From Carcinoscorpius rotundicauda (Eukaryota > Arthropoda > Merostomata > Xiphosura > Limulidae): a DNA stretch of 64,000 nt. Location: the NCBI GenBank assembly GCA_011833715.1, contig CM022391.1, forward strand, positions 12,291,375-12,355,374. Direction: 5' to 3'. The position numbers and the translations under genes were made by a program. The notes beneath the pieces were generated by a model. It was given only the letters and a program-made list of their open reading frames with translations, had not been told where the DNA came from and searched no databases. Numbering within the stretch: position 1 is the first letter of the stretch; the number at the start of each line of letters is the position of its first letter. Of this stretch, positions 22,110 to 33,254 are shown one piece after another.

Positions 22110-23948
22110 AAGTAAAAAAAAAATGAAATAAGCTAGTTATTTTTTTAAATCAGTTTTAAGTAAACTGTAAACTTGATGAATTTGGTAAGCAAATGTTCAG
22201 GTATTTTGATAAACAATATGAGTTTCTTATCGACTCCAAAAGTAGTGAGATATATACCATTCCTGTTCAGAACAAGTTATCTAGGATCATTGTAAGAAGA
22301 TTCTACTGTCAAAAAGTAACCAAAATGGCGCGCACATTTTCTGGTAAGTAGAACTAAATCGTCTGAATATTTGTCTTGTGACAAGTACCATTAAATTAAA
22401 CGATAAATCGATACAAACTATGTGAAAAAGAGCTAATCATTTTTAAAGTTTTATTTTAAATATTTATTCACAAGAAAGTTTCTGAACCTATTAAATGATC
22501 ACAGAGTTATAAGCTATCACAGCACATTTTAACATTACGCACATACAGCAAGGGACAAGTTGATACACTAAGGAATTACTTGCACGTCTACCCAGTGTAA
22601 CAATAAAAATATCAACCTCCCTTTTGTGTTTTTTCATGAAAGCATCGATTTTCTCTTTTAAACTCCTATAAACTGCTAATTTATACCACTATCGATGGTA
22701 GCTCATTATATAAACCAATTACAAGCAAAGTTGTGTTTTACAAAAGGCTTCAGTTTCTGCTGAGAATAAAACTATCAATAATGTTGTTCAAATAATTGAA
22801 ATCAAGGTATTTTATGTGAAAATCATTAGATTTGTTGCATTTTAAATGTTTTGTTTAAAATATATATAAACGTGTATCAGAAAAATCATTTTTCATTATT
22901 ATAATTCAATATTTTAATCACGCAAAATACAATTATTTTTAGAATTTAAAAAAGTTACTATTGAGAAGAAAGCTACACAAAGAACTATATATGTGCTCTG
23001 CCTCTCACGGATATCGAAACACTATTTCGTAGTGGTAGAAGTCTATAGACGGAAAATCAATCTTCTTGCTCTTTGCTCAAGTCACACCATAGAATATATG
23101 CGCTCTTTCTACTACAAGGAATTGAACACCAAATTTTAGTGTCGTAAATCCATAAATATACTGTTGACCCACTGGTGAAGAAACTAATGGAAGTAATAAT
23201 AGTAATAAAAACCACACTGCAATTTTAATGTATTTCTGTCTTGCTACGCGGCTTTAATTTGAAGTCTCGAATGGATTGATTGTCGAAGAAGAAATCTACA
23301 GTATAGGGTTATTTTTATAAGTATTATTAGACCTAACCAATAAAAGGCCTAAAGATGGCGCTAGTATAAAGGAGCATACAAAAAAAACACATTTAATTAC
23401 AGTATATATGTATAAGAAGTGTTTTTCTTTTATTAAATTGAGACGTCAAATAATAATAGTTTATTTTGATTTGGATTTTTCGTCGAACCATTAAAAACAA
23501 TCGAGTAATTTATGACGTCATACTCTTATGTAAAGGAATTCTACTACCAACAACACGTGAGTAATAAACTTAGAAGTGGTCGGGTAAATGTTATAGCGTT
23601 GTTCTTGAACTTCTAATCGAAGTTATTGCATTGGTTATCATTTTGACAAATACGAACATTACAACTTCGATCAAGATAAATATCTGTATTCAGGACACAG
23701 CGGACATTCTCGCAAACTGGTTACTAAAATACTTAACACGGAGCAAAATAAAAATTATAAAATATATAAAGAAAAAAAAACGAAATTCTTAGGTCAGTAA
23801 TGTGAAAAAGTATTACTGACTGCCAATAGCACTGCTTTCGCAGGTAATGATATGTTGCGTTCTAGCAGGAAATATGAAATAAACAACGACTTATTACCTT
23901 AGTATAAACTTAAGCCTAGGCTAGGAATTATTAGTAGAACTGCTATTT
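22110..23948. other. Intergenic, no gene supported
   Basis: Mostly unique-looking sequence. A Kozak-like start plus donor is at 22326-22345 (see findings). A palindromic CRE-like TGACGTCA is at about 23512. No downstream exon could be joined to these. Confidence 0.45.
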
Positions 23949-23960
23949 CTTAATATAAAT

Positions 23961-24225
23961 GTTAAGGCGTGCACTCGTAATCCGAGGGTCGCGGGTTCGC
24001 GCCCGCGTCGCGCTAAACATGCTCGCCCTCCCAGCCGTGGGGGTGTATAATGTGACGGTCAATCCCACTATTCGTTGGTAAAAGAGTAGCCCAAGAGTTG
24101 GCGGTGGGTGGTGATGACTAGCTGCCTTCCCTCTAGTCTTACACTGCAAAATTAGGGACGGCTAGCACAGATAGCCCTCGAGTAGCTTTGTGCGAAATTC
24201 CAAAACAAACAAACAAACAAACAAA
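23961..24225 (+). repeat. SINE family A, young copy with 12-bp target duplication
   Basis: The body begins in the tRNA-like head (gttaaggcgtgcactcg), carries a B-box-like 'gggttcgcgccc' and ends in (AAAC)n. It is flanked by a perfect duplication 'cttaatataaat' at 23949-23960 and 24226-24237. Very little decay compared with the other copies, and it retains CpGs. A 68-residue minus-strand open frame here is a shadow. Confidence 0.95.
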
Positions 24226-24670
24226 CTTAATATAAATAGTTGTGGCTAAATCATAAGTGTTTATTTAGATAATGTACGGTTAGCAACAGCAAGAACACTA
24301 AGTTTGAGTGATATTATGAACACAATATTTTATTCCTAGCCGAACATAGCTCGTACTTGAGATTGAAATAAATAATCGCTAAAAGTATTTTATCTGTATT
24401 AAGTAGTGTTAGTATAAGTGATAAAAATTGATTGATTCCTTACTGATTATATTAATTATTCTTGATAATAAAAAATGCTAACTTTAGATTGCATTTTATT
24501 ATTTTACAGATATCCTGTTTTCGAGCTAAATCAACCTAGATATTTTGATGATGCTGATAACTGGTGATAGAGAATGTTATACCCCAAAGGCTTCTTATAA
24601 TTAGTTTTACGCACGTATATAGTACACTCTTTCATAGCGCAAGCGTGTGAGACTGTTTATCCGTCGCCCT

Positions 24671-24801
24671 GTCCCCCAGTGGCTCAGCGGTATGTTTGCG
24701 GACTTACACGCTAAAATCCGGGTTTCGATACCCGTGGTGGGCAGAGCACAGATAGCCCATTGTGTAGCTTTGTGCTTAATTCAAAAAACAAACAAAAAAC
24801 A
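24671..24801 (+). repeat. SINE family B, short tRNA-derived, with 12-bp target duplication
   Basis: The head 'cccccagtggctcagcgg' and the B box 'gggtttcgatacccg' form a tRNA-like unit. The tail is 'gctttgtgcttaattcaaa' plus A/C-rich repeats. A perfect 'atccgtcgccct' flanks it at 24659-24670 and 24802-24813. Confidence 0.93.
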
Positions 24802-24813
24802 ATCCGTCGCCCT

Positions 24814-25353
24814 CTAGATCCATCACTTGCGCATCTATTACCTTTGCACTAGCCCAGCGAGATGTAGATAAGAGTGAAGAATGTGCGTATGTCACATGAA
24901 AAATTCTTTTTTCGACATCTCTAGGCAAGAGAGTTGTAATCATACGTTGTCTTACGTATGTTCACTAAATAATAAAGTTTGGAAACGAATAGTTTCTTTT
25001 TAAATCAACTAATGGCTTCCTCTCTGTTCTCGAACTGTGATTAATGTAGTAGTTGTTTATTCTTATGGTAAGGTTTATAAATGTGTGAAGTATCAAATAA
25101 ATTGCAAGGTATATACATAAAACAGTATATGTAATTCAATAACTCACAACACTATACTGTCTTTTCAACGCTTAGTAATGGTTTATTAGGTGTTAACCCA
25201 ATAACCTGAATACAGAATCTTACTTATCAACGTTTATATCTATCTAGCCTACCACAGCTTTGATCAATCTTATCGTTTTGAAATGAACTGTTACACAATT
25301 ACATTTATACGTTTCTTTCAGCGCGTAGCTTTAGAGTCAGATACATATGTAAA
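24814..25353. other. Intergenic, nothing recognised
   Basis: No coding frame, repeat or RNA gene signal seen. Confidence 0.5.
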
Positions 25354-25599
25354 TACACTGCTGGCCAAAATCTTAAAGGCAATGAAAACAAAGAAAAAAT
25401 ATGCATTTTGCATTGTTTGACTCAACCATTTATTTCAGTAGAGTTTCGAAAGATGAAAATAAGAAAAGGAAAAATAAAAATAAACTTTTTTAGCATTTAA
25501 TAGGGAAAATGTGAACACTATAAAATTAGCTTAAATACTAGCTGGTCAAATGTTTAAGACCACACCAAAAAAAAAAAGTCCTAAACAGGGCATAAAATG

Positions 25600-26293
25600 C
25601 CCAACAAGAGGTCTCAGTAGTGAGTTGCACGACGGTCGTTGTGAATAACTTCAAACATTCGCTTTGGCATGGTCGATATAAGCGTTTACAGAAAGCTGGC
25701 TGGAATGTTATTTCAAGTGGTAGAGATAGCTTCACGAAGATCATGCACTATTTGGAGTTGACGTCCATTTCTATAGATTTTCCTTACCATATACCACCAA
25801 ACATTTTTAATGGGTTCAGTTCGAACGAACACACTGGATGATCCAAAAGAATCATGTTATTTTGCCATGAAAAAATCCTTTGTTCTGCGGACATTGTAGA
25901 TTGCAGCTTTGTCCTGCTGAAAGATCCAGTCATTTCCTCACAAGCGAGGGCTTTCAGTCAATAAGGATGCACTCTCCAACATGACAATGTAGCCACCTGC
26001 TGTTTGACGCCCCTATATAACTTGAAGCTCTATTGTTCCACGGAAGAAGAAAGCACCCCAGATCATGATGGAACATCCTCCACTGTGTCGTGTAGGAAAT
26101 GTCTTCGATGGGATATGTTTATTGTGCTAGTAACGTTGGAAGCCATATCTGGACCATTCAGGTTAATTTTTTTCTCAACAGAGAACAAAAATCTTCGTCC
26201 ACTTTTCTACGTCCCATATTTGGTGCCTCTCAGCAAAGTTTCACCGAGCTGTTTTATGGTGTGGAAAAAAGCGTGGCCTGTTTTTCTTTAAAA
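25600..26293 (-). pseudogene. Tc3-like transposase, catalytic and C-terminal half
   Basis: The minus strand reads WDVEKWTKIFVL, SVEKKINLNGPD, a degenerate catalytic middle, then RKIYRNGRQLQ and STMPKRMFEVI, the conserved tail of Tc3-type transposases. The first catalytic position reads SVEKK where SDEKK is expected. Several stops are present. Confidence 0.7.
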
Positions 26294-26973
26294 AACGTGG
26301 TAGTCGTTTAGGTTTTTAAGACCTTTGAGGCGAAAACCTCAAAGGTAAACCAGGGGTGCTCAGAAACTTTTGTTTCTCTTCAGCTCCACACGCGTTTAAG
26401 GGTTAAACATGTCTTGAAGGGCAAGGTAGAAAACGATAAAATTTGAATTGTTTTTGTCGAAGAAAGCGTAGAAAATAGGAAAGCTGAGGAGCAGGACAGC
26501 TGGGCTGTTTCGATGAGAACGAGTTACATCTGATTACAAGTATTTCAACAATTGGAAAATTCGTTGTAGAGCAGGGAGATCCAGGTTGCAGTACATTACG
26601 CGTTTTCAAAGGAACAGGTGACATAAGTAAAGAATGAGAAGAAAAAGATAGGAAAAAAAAGAAAAGAAAGGGGGACAGGGAAAAAGATAGTGAAACGTGT
26701 AAGAGAATAACAGGAAAGAGATAAAGGAGAGTGGTAAAAAACGGATAAAGAGAAGGAGGTAGACAGAGACAGAGGTCCTTTCAGGGCCAGTGTGCCAGGG
26801 ATCTATAAATCTAATGGCAAAAATTTAATGTGGGGGAAACCAGAGTGTCTGGAGAAAGCCACTTTCACTGGGTAGGTGCTGAAAAATGTACCCACCTAGC
26901 GCCCAACGTGAAATATAAGACATTAAGAACATATAAATGAGATAATACTAATCAGTGTGGTTGGTAATACAGA

Positions 26974-29155
26974 TTAGTGGTGATGTGTACTTAGCCCAAA
27001 TTGAGGTGTGTGTGCTAGTTGGAATACCTGGTGTGTTTGGAGATATCTGTTTTTAGCTTTCATGTAGTAGTGAGCAGCTAGTTGGATGAGCCTATCTTGG
27101 ATTAGTAAGAGCTCAGTTAAGGAGTTGACGAATAATATGGGAGTGTAATTGGGAAGGCAGAAAGCAATCTTGATAGTGCAATTCTGGAGGTACTGTAATA
27201 TTGTATATTCTTTATCAGACATGTTGCACATAGCTGCATAGCCATATTCAGACAGTGGTCTAATGAATAATTTGTATATGGTGAAAATGACTGTGGGGAA
27301 AAACCTTTGTTAGGGCCACTAATACATTTAAGAAAGAAAATTCTGTTACTTACTTAGGTAGAGATTTTTTGGAAATGTCGTGTCCAGGATACATTCTGAG
27401 TTATGATGAGGCCAAGGAAGGTGATGGAATCAGTGAAGATGATATCGACGTTATTGAGGTTTAATTTTATACTGTTAATTTTATTCATGTAGTTATTAAC
27501 GTTTCTGTGGAGTGCTATTGCCTGCGTTTTTGTGGGGTTTAAGACAACACGCCATTTGTTACACTGCTGAGAAACTGCGTCTAATGTTGATTGAACCCTG
27601 GAGGCAGTGGTAAGGGGGTTGCTAGAGATGCTTTAAATGGCAGTATCGTCAGTATATTGGGAAATAAAGGTGTAGTTCAGAGGGGAAAATGGTATGTCAT
27701 TAAGATATATATTGTAAAGTATTGGACTAAGGACTGAGCCTTGGGGCATGCCTGCACTTAAGCTGAGTGAGTTTGAAAGTGATGCATTGATTTTGACAAT
27801 TGCTGTGCGATTAGTTAAGAAGCTGGATATCCATCGAACAAGAATTTGTGGAAGGCTAACAACGTACGCCACCATACCAGACTCAGTCGAATGCTTTTCA
27901 GACATCTAGAGAAGTCGCGATAGTTGTTTGTTTCCGGTTAAACCCTTTAAACACGGATTCGATTAGATGAACAAGATGGTCTATGGTTTGTCTGTTTTTT
28001 CTACCTGCGTTTTCGTTTTCACTGATCAGATTATTGGTTTCAAGAAAACAGTTAATTCTATTGGTGATTGATTTTTCCATGAGTTTGCCAAGGGTGTTCA
28101 GGAGACTGATTGGTCTGTAGTTAGTTAGATTATTTAGATTATTTTCTTTTTTGGGTATGACTTTAGTTATGGCAGATTTTCATATATTCGGGTAGTATCC
28201 TGAAAACAGTGATAAGTTAAAAATTGAGACTAGGTGACTGAGATTGTTGTCAAACAAGTTCTAAAGAACAATATAACTGATATCATCTGGTCCAAGGGCT
28301 TTGTTCCTAATTTTCTTTAGAATTAGCCTTATCTCTGTTTTAGTTATAGGATGAGTGTGATAGAATAAAGACTGATTATCTAGATTGGTATTAATAGAAA
28401 ATCGAATGGAGAAAGTAGTGTAATTTTAACTGATGATCTGATTGATATGGTTCTAGTGAAATTAGTCAAAGGTTGGAATGTTAGGAGTGACGAAAGTGTG
28501 CGTGAAATATTGAGCAAATAAGTTGGCTTTATCAGGGTCAGTTGTTGCTATGATACTGTTGCACTTAATTTCTGTAAAGGTATTGGTTGTGTATCAGTCA
28601 TGGATTTAACCTTTCTCCAGAAAACAGTGGGATTTAGATTGGATTTTTAATGGTATTACAAAGTTTGAGCTTGGAGAGCTTTAATCAATGTTCCGACCTG
28701 TTGTTAGTGTTGTTGACCTGAGTTTTAATGTTTGGATTACAAGTGCTAATGAACTGTTGCCGTAGTCGACGTCTATGAATAATTGCTTGATGTAATTAGG
28801 GGTTAATTTTCCAAGAACTGGGATGAGTACAGCGTTTTGTATTAAATATAGCTTTTTGATAGCTTCATTGATGGCATTGGTTATTTGGGATGCATAATTA
28901 TCAATATCATATATGTAGGAAGCTACAGTTTTTATTATAGGTAATTGTTTTTTAATATGTTTATTAAAGTGACACCAATCTGTGTGAGAATAATCAGGCA
29001 TTAGCGGTCGTATGCTTGATTTTGGTAAAATATTAGGGAAAATTTCGATGTAAATAGGATAGTGATTGCTTCCGGCGTCATTAAGAAGCTAAAACTTTCG
29101 TAGATGCTGAGACTGTCGTATAGAGGCTATTATTAGGTCAAGGATGTCTTCGCTG
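26974..29155 (-). pseudogene. Jockey-like LINE ORF2 remnant: endonuclease end, RT, C-terminal domain
   Basis: Pieces in order on the minus strand are: MPDYSHTDWCHFNKHIKKQL with ITNAINEAIKK (endonuclease-RT linker, 29001-28681); NRINCFLETNNLISENENAG then RQTIDHLVHLI (RT start, 28080-27898); the RT core, AGMPQGSVLSPILYNIYLND followed by FISQYTDDTAI (27905-27633), in which the usual FADD box reads YTDD; and LQNCTIKIAFCLPNYTP with LLLIQDRLIQLAAHY (27231-26974), the post-RT region. Ordering and spacing fit a single decayed ORF2. Confidence 0.8.
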
Positions 29156-29181
29156 CCATCACTGTGCGTGAAAAGTTAAAC

Positions 29182-29254
29182 CATCCAAAATGAGGCTCGA
29201 ATCCACGACCCTAAGATTAAGAGTCTCATGCTCTACTGACTGAGCTAGCTGGAC
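29182..29254 (-). tRNA. tRNA-Lys(CTT)-like sequence at the LINE 5' end, probably a pseudogene
   Basis: The minus strand shows a D arm 'gctcagtcagtagagc', an anticodon loop CTCTTAA (anticodon CTT) on the stem TGAGA/TCTTA, and a T arm 'gtggattcgagcctcat'. The acceptor stem GTCCAGC/TTTGGAT has weak and mismatched pairs, and the anticodon and T stems each have flaws. There is no intron. It has 73 nt without CCA. Its position between the target duplication and LINE coding sequence argues for a retrocopied chimera, not a native gene. Confidence 0.75.
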
Positions 29255-29267
29255 TTGTCAACGTGGT

Positions 29268-29616
29268 CTTTGAAGACATTTGCGGTTTTCAAAGCCTTTT
29301 TTCATAGATGCTCTCTTATTGTTCTTCAACTGCATTCTGTGTCCATAAGGGCCTTAATCGGGTTCGACGATTGGCTGGTGTCTTGCCGGACATCCCGTCG
29401 AATCCTTCTGCTAAACGCCGGCGAAATTCTTTTGGGCCGACCACCTGAAATTCTCGTTTTGTATCCCTCATGGTCTTTTAAGATATTAGCAACAGTGGTT
29501 TTACTATGCTCATTCTCGCCAGCGATGCCATGTTATAAGAGACCATGCTTTTGCAGCTCGACAATTTTGCCACGTTTAAATTCTGTCCACTTTTTAGCCT
29601 TTGCCATGTTTCTACC
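29268..29616 (-). pseudogene. Tc3-like transposase, N-terminal half
   Basis: The minus frame holds a helix-turn-helix start (KRGKIVELQKHGL..., via frameshifts) and GGRPKRI-like text before the insertion point. Frames are interrupted, so it is inactive. It continues, after removal of the LINE and one target duplication, into 26293 without loss of alignment. Confidence 0.65.
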
Positions 29617-30172
29617 CAATGTAACACAGGAGATGTCAGTGGGAGATAATGACAATGCTTATGCTCGAACACAAATGACTAAATTTCGTTACATGTTTAC
29701 CGATTAACGCTTCGTTTTAGTATGGTCTTAAACTTTTGACCAGCTAGTATTTAGGCTAATTTTACAGTGTTCACATTTTTCCTATTAAATGCTAAAAAGT
29801 TTTCTTTTTCCCTTTTCTTATTTTCATTTTGTGAAGCTCAACTCAAATAAGTGGTTGTGTCTAACAACGCAAAATGCATATTTCCTCCTTATGTTCATTG
29901 GCCTTAAGATGTTAACCAGCAGTGTATATAAATATACATATATACACTGTTGGAACCTAACGTCAATTTTCAGTGTTATTAGCCTTTAAGTTTATCGACG
30001 AGCTACCACCGATCCTCTCAGACATTGAGAAAAGCCTGATCTATAATATAAAGAAAACATAATGGCATATTATAAAATAACACAATCATTAGTTCAAAAG
30101 AAAAGTGAAACATAATTTGAATATTTTCATTTAACAAAATAAATGCATTTTTATGCACAAAATCATGCATTT

Positions 30173-30993
30173 TGTTACGTTTTTATGTGGACTGAACGCA
30201 ACAGAAAGACACAGATAGCAGCTTGTTTAATTTATTATAATTATCTACTTATGTGATAGACACAAAATATATTATCTAATGGCAATAACAGATATCCAGT
30301 TTCAACCATCAAAACAACTTACAATCCAAAAAATACTGGCCTGTGCTTAATAATATGATCCAGGATAAGTGTTCAAATCCGAAATCCAAACTTCTAATCT
30401 AGGCGTTGAATTCAGTCCCACGGAGAAATTTTCGAAGTTTGAATGGGTAATTTCAAACAAAAGTTCAGAGTCCAATTCCTATTGACTTTCGATATAATCC
30501 GTAATCCGACTGAATTGTAAAGATTGACGGAATAAAATTTTTCACCGCTTTAGTCGATCTAGTTCTATTCACAAATTCAGTTTAAACTTTCTCAAACAAG
30601 ACAAAGTTCTTGATCCGAATAAAATGGATGACTTACTTCTTGACCCGAGTAAAAGTGGATGATTTCCCTCGCATTGCCGACTGTTTATATACTCTATCGC
30701 GTAACTTCCCAGAATTCCACAGTACAAACACCAGGCCAATACAAGTGATCAATCTATTTAGTTTTAAAAATTTCTAAAAGAATTTTAATTAATTCTAAAA
30801 TGTTATTTTAAATTTCACCGATTTAAACCTCGGAACAATAATATAAATATAGAATTATAAATAATAAATATGGGAATTCAAATACGACGTTATATGATAT
30901 TTACATGACATTTACATAACACTCGACATGGTTGTCGTTTACATAACATTTACATAACACTCTCGACAACATTTACATGATATTTACATAACA
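30173..30993 (-). mobile_element. Solo LTR (Gypsy-like), minus strand, 5-bp target duplication
   Basis: 821 bp with TGTT...AACA ends, flanked by 'cattt' at 30168-30172 and 30994-30998. On the minus strand it has a TATA-type promoter ('gagtatataaacagtcgg') near the middle. It shares blocks with the LTR at 34954-35834, such as 'atatttatattattgtt', and both ends. No internal coding region is attached, so recombination has left a single LTR. Confidence 0.85.
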
Positions 30994-31311
30994 CATTTCA
31001 AATTTGAGGTACGGGCCAATAAGCCCTTACAACATGCATATCATTAAAACATTTATTTAATATGTTATCGATGGAATACAATACTTGCAAATTGATTTTT
31101 GTTTTGTGTAATCAATGTTACTATAAAAACACGAGTTTGCTAAATCGTGACTGAGCCAGCAGAGACAACCTCAATTTTTTCAAAGTGAAAGCATATTTTC
31201 ATGTTTTGAATTTTTGTAATGTTTCCAAAAATGTTTTTTTTTGGTCAAGGGTTTTTTGTGTGCAGTTTATCATAAATTTTAAAAATATTCGTGCAATTGA
31301 AAGTTCACGTA

Positions 31312-32286
31312 CACCCTTGTGCAAATTAATTGAAACAAATGGTCATTTTACAATATTTTCAGCATGGCAGCTGGTGTAGGCTCGCTGGACCCGCAGATTT
31401 TCTCTAATATTCATTTTTTCACACAGACGGCGTAATTAACTGTGTTTTGCAGTACGTTCGATCTATTTTTGGGATATATGACGAAATTTTGAGGAATATT
31501 ACGTCATTAGAAATTGCATTAGAAGGGCAAGGAGACTGATAAAAAAAACTTCTTACCAACTCAATGAAGAAAAAATAGTATCAGTGGGGTCTGAAATAAA
31601 TGAACTGGACGCAAGAACAATGGAGGAAGGTGTTATTCAGTGACGAGACTCATTTCTTCATACAGAGTCAAAGAAGTCTGCATGTTCGTAGATCTCCAGG
31701 TGAGAAATTTCGAGAATCTCACATCAATCACTTCGTAAGACATCTCTTGAAGAAGATGTTTTGGGGCTTTTTCAGCTATTGTGGCGTCGGAGGCTTACAT
31801 ATTGTAGAAGGTATGATGCAAGGACCACAGTACATCGAAGTTTTGCAAAGAAGAGTCGTTCCAGAATTGAAAAAAAGAGATTTCCAGATGGATCTGGCTC
31901 CATGCCACACGTCAAAGTTTGTGAAGAATTTTATGACTATAACACGAATAAAGGTGCTTGACTGACCTAGAAACTCTCCAAACTTAATCCTATTGAAAAT
32001 GTTTTTGTGATTTGAAAAGAAAGACTTCGGGGAAAATACTGCACTACGAAAGATAAGCTAATTAAGGCCATAATTGAGCTGTGGTACCGCGATACAAAAA
32101 TTGGTAAAAATTGCAGTCAACTTGTAAAATCGATGCCAAAGCAGATTTATGACCTTCTGAAATATAAAGGTGGTCATGTCACGTATTAATTTGTGAGTAA
32201 TATTTGGATTCTCAGAAATTAAACGTAAAAAAAATTGAAAAAAATCTTAATTTTCTGTCTTGTTTCAAGTAATTTGCACAAGGGTG
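31312..32286 (+). mobile_element. Tc1-like transposon, 975 bp, TA-flanked
   Basis: Left end 'cacccttgtgcaaattaatt' and right end (reverse complement) 'cacccttgtgcaaattactt' are near-identical inverted repeats flanked by TA at 31310-31311 and 32287-32288. The transposase is 5'-truncated and frameshifted, so this copy is non-autonomous. Confidence 0.92.
31600..32188 (+). pseudogene. Tc1-like DD34E transposase, truncated and frameshifted
   Basis: The open part (31600-31965) reads WTQEQWRKVLFSDETHF, with the first catalytic Asp, then FWGFFSYCGVGGLHIVEGMM, and MDLAPCHTSK, with the second Asp. A stop at 31963 and a frameshift precede a NPIENV-like sequence that should carry the Glu. The last frame ends SMPKQIYDLLKYKGGHVTY, the normal family C-terminus. 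The DNA-binding N-terminus is missing. Confidence 0.8.
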
Positions 32287-32454
32287 TATATAAGTGATTT
32301 CAAGTAAATAAATATTAAAGAAAAATATTTAAGATAAATATTTGATAAATAAATGTATTTAGTGGAATATTCTTTTAAATTAAAATAAAATTGTGGAGCT
32401 GAACAACAACAATTAACAAAATCTCAGCAAAACTCTGTGTCAGTTTTCTGCTGT

Positions 32455-32575
32455 GACGGTAGTAAGTCTACGGATTTATGACGCTAAATTTAGGGGTTGG
32501 ATTCCCTTTGGTGAACACAGCAGATAGCCTTGTGTGAGTTTAGTACATGGAAAACTTGTAACAGATACGATATGT
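32455..32575 (+). repeat. tRNA-derived SINE head, degraded
   Basis: 'gtaagtctacggatttatga' then 'cgctaaatttaggggttgga' and 'cagcagatagccttgtgtg' resemble the family B layout (A box, B box, tail) with many changes. Confidence 0.6.
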
Positions 32576-33254
32576 GTCAAATACTATACACTTTTAACAA
32601 AATGAAATTATCACTTTGTTAACACGTTTATTTTAATAGTAAGAATTCGCTGCATCTCACTGTCCCATTTCTTTTTCAGACTTCTTACGGACTGATGCAA
32701 GCATGAATAGCGGAACAAAAAATCGATCTTATATGTTGCTGATATGCCACACCCTATATGATACAGCTCTTGTAGCCACCTGCTCAACAATGATCATCTT
32801 CAATACATTTACAGTCTGCTTTTGACACCTTTTTCGCTTAAAGCTATTGGAAGTGTCTTTCCATCAACACCTCCAAAGTCAAAACTATACATTTTAGTTC
32901 TACTCGACACGAATTCCATCCTTATCATAATCCACTTCTCAGTGACGTCTGAATATACAGTGTTCAAAATTAGCTTTCTTATACCATCAAATATCTAAAT
33001 GTTTACAAACAACTTGATTGGAAGGCGAAGTATAGCTATCAACTAATTCCTCACCTCTTACTTGCAGCTCCTCTATCACTTATCAGGAACTACGCGGAGT
33101 TTGAATCCATCCCTTCTGTTGAATACATCCAAGACTTTCATTTGTCTTTGACCTATGTGCAGTCACAATGCTTGAGTTTTAGCTTATTATAATTTTTATT
33201 GTACCTCTAGGTACTGGAAAGTTATGCTTTTTCCTCACTTTTTATCTCAAACTA

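Larger units (their letters stand above)
26302..29259 (-). mobile_element. 5'-truncated LINE fused to tRNA-Lys, inserted in the Tc3-like element
   Basis: The insertion is bounded by 'aacgtggt' at 26294-26301 and 29260-29267. Minus strand, 5' to 3', the order is tRNA-Lys-like sequence (29254-29182); the end of the endonuclease domain (SEDILDLIIASI, GSNHYPIYIEIFPN); the RT; the C-terminal domain; and a 3' UTR ending in a perfect hairpin at 26346-26321 and 'aaaacctaaacgact'. It belongs to the Jockey/I group by RT and C-terminal text. Frameshifts and stops show it is inactive. Confidence 0.82.
25356..29924 (-). mobile_element. Tc3-like Tc1/mariner transposon with long terminal inverted repeats, disrupted
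   Basis: Left end 'cactgctggccaaaatctta' and right end (reverse complement) 'cactgctggttaacatctta' are flanked by TA. Inverted similarity extends about 200 bp inward, including 'atactagctggtcaaa' at 25536 and its mirror at about 29740. The transposase is on the minus strand, N-terminal half at 29268-29700 and C-terminal half at 25600-26293. The gap between the halves is filled by the LINE insertion at 26302-29259. Confidence 0.88.

Noticed and set aside
29182..29254. Functional tRNA-Lys gene
   Set aside because: The acceptor stem is weak and mismatched, other stems have flaws, and it lies within a retrotransposed LINE insertion; kept only as a tRNA-like pseudogene.
29255..29707. 150-residue plus-strand open frame
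   Set aside because: It is antisense to the Tc3-like transposase N-terminal region and its residues match nothing.
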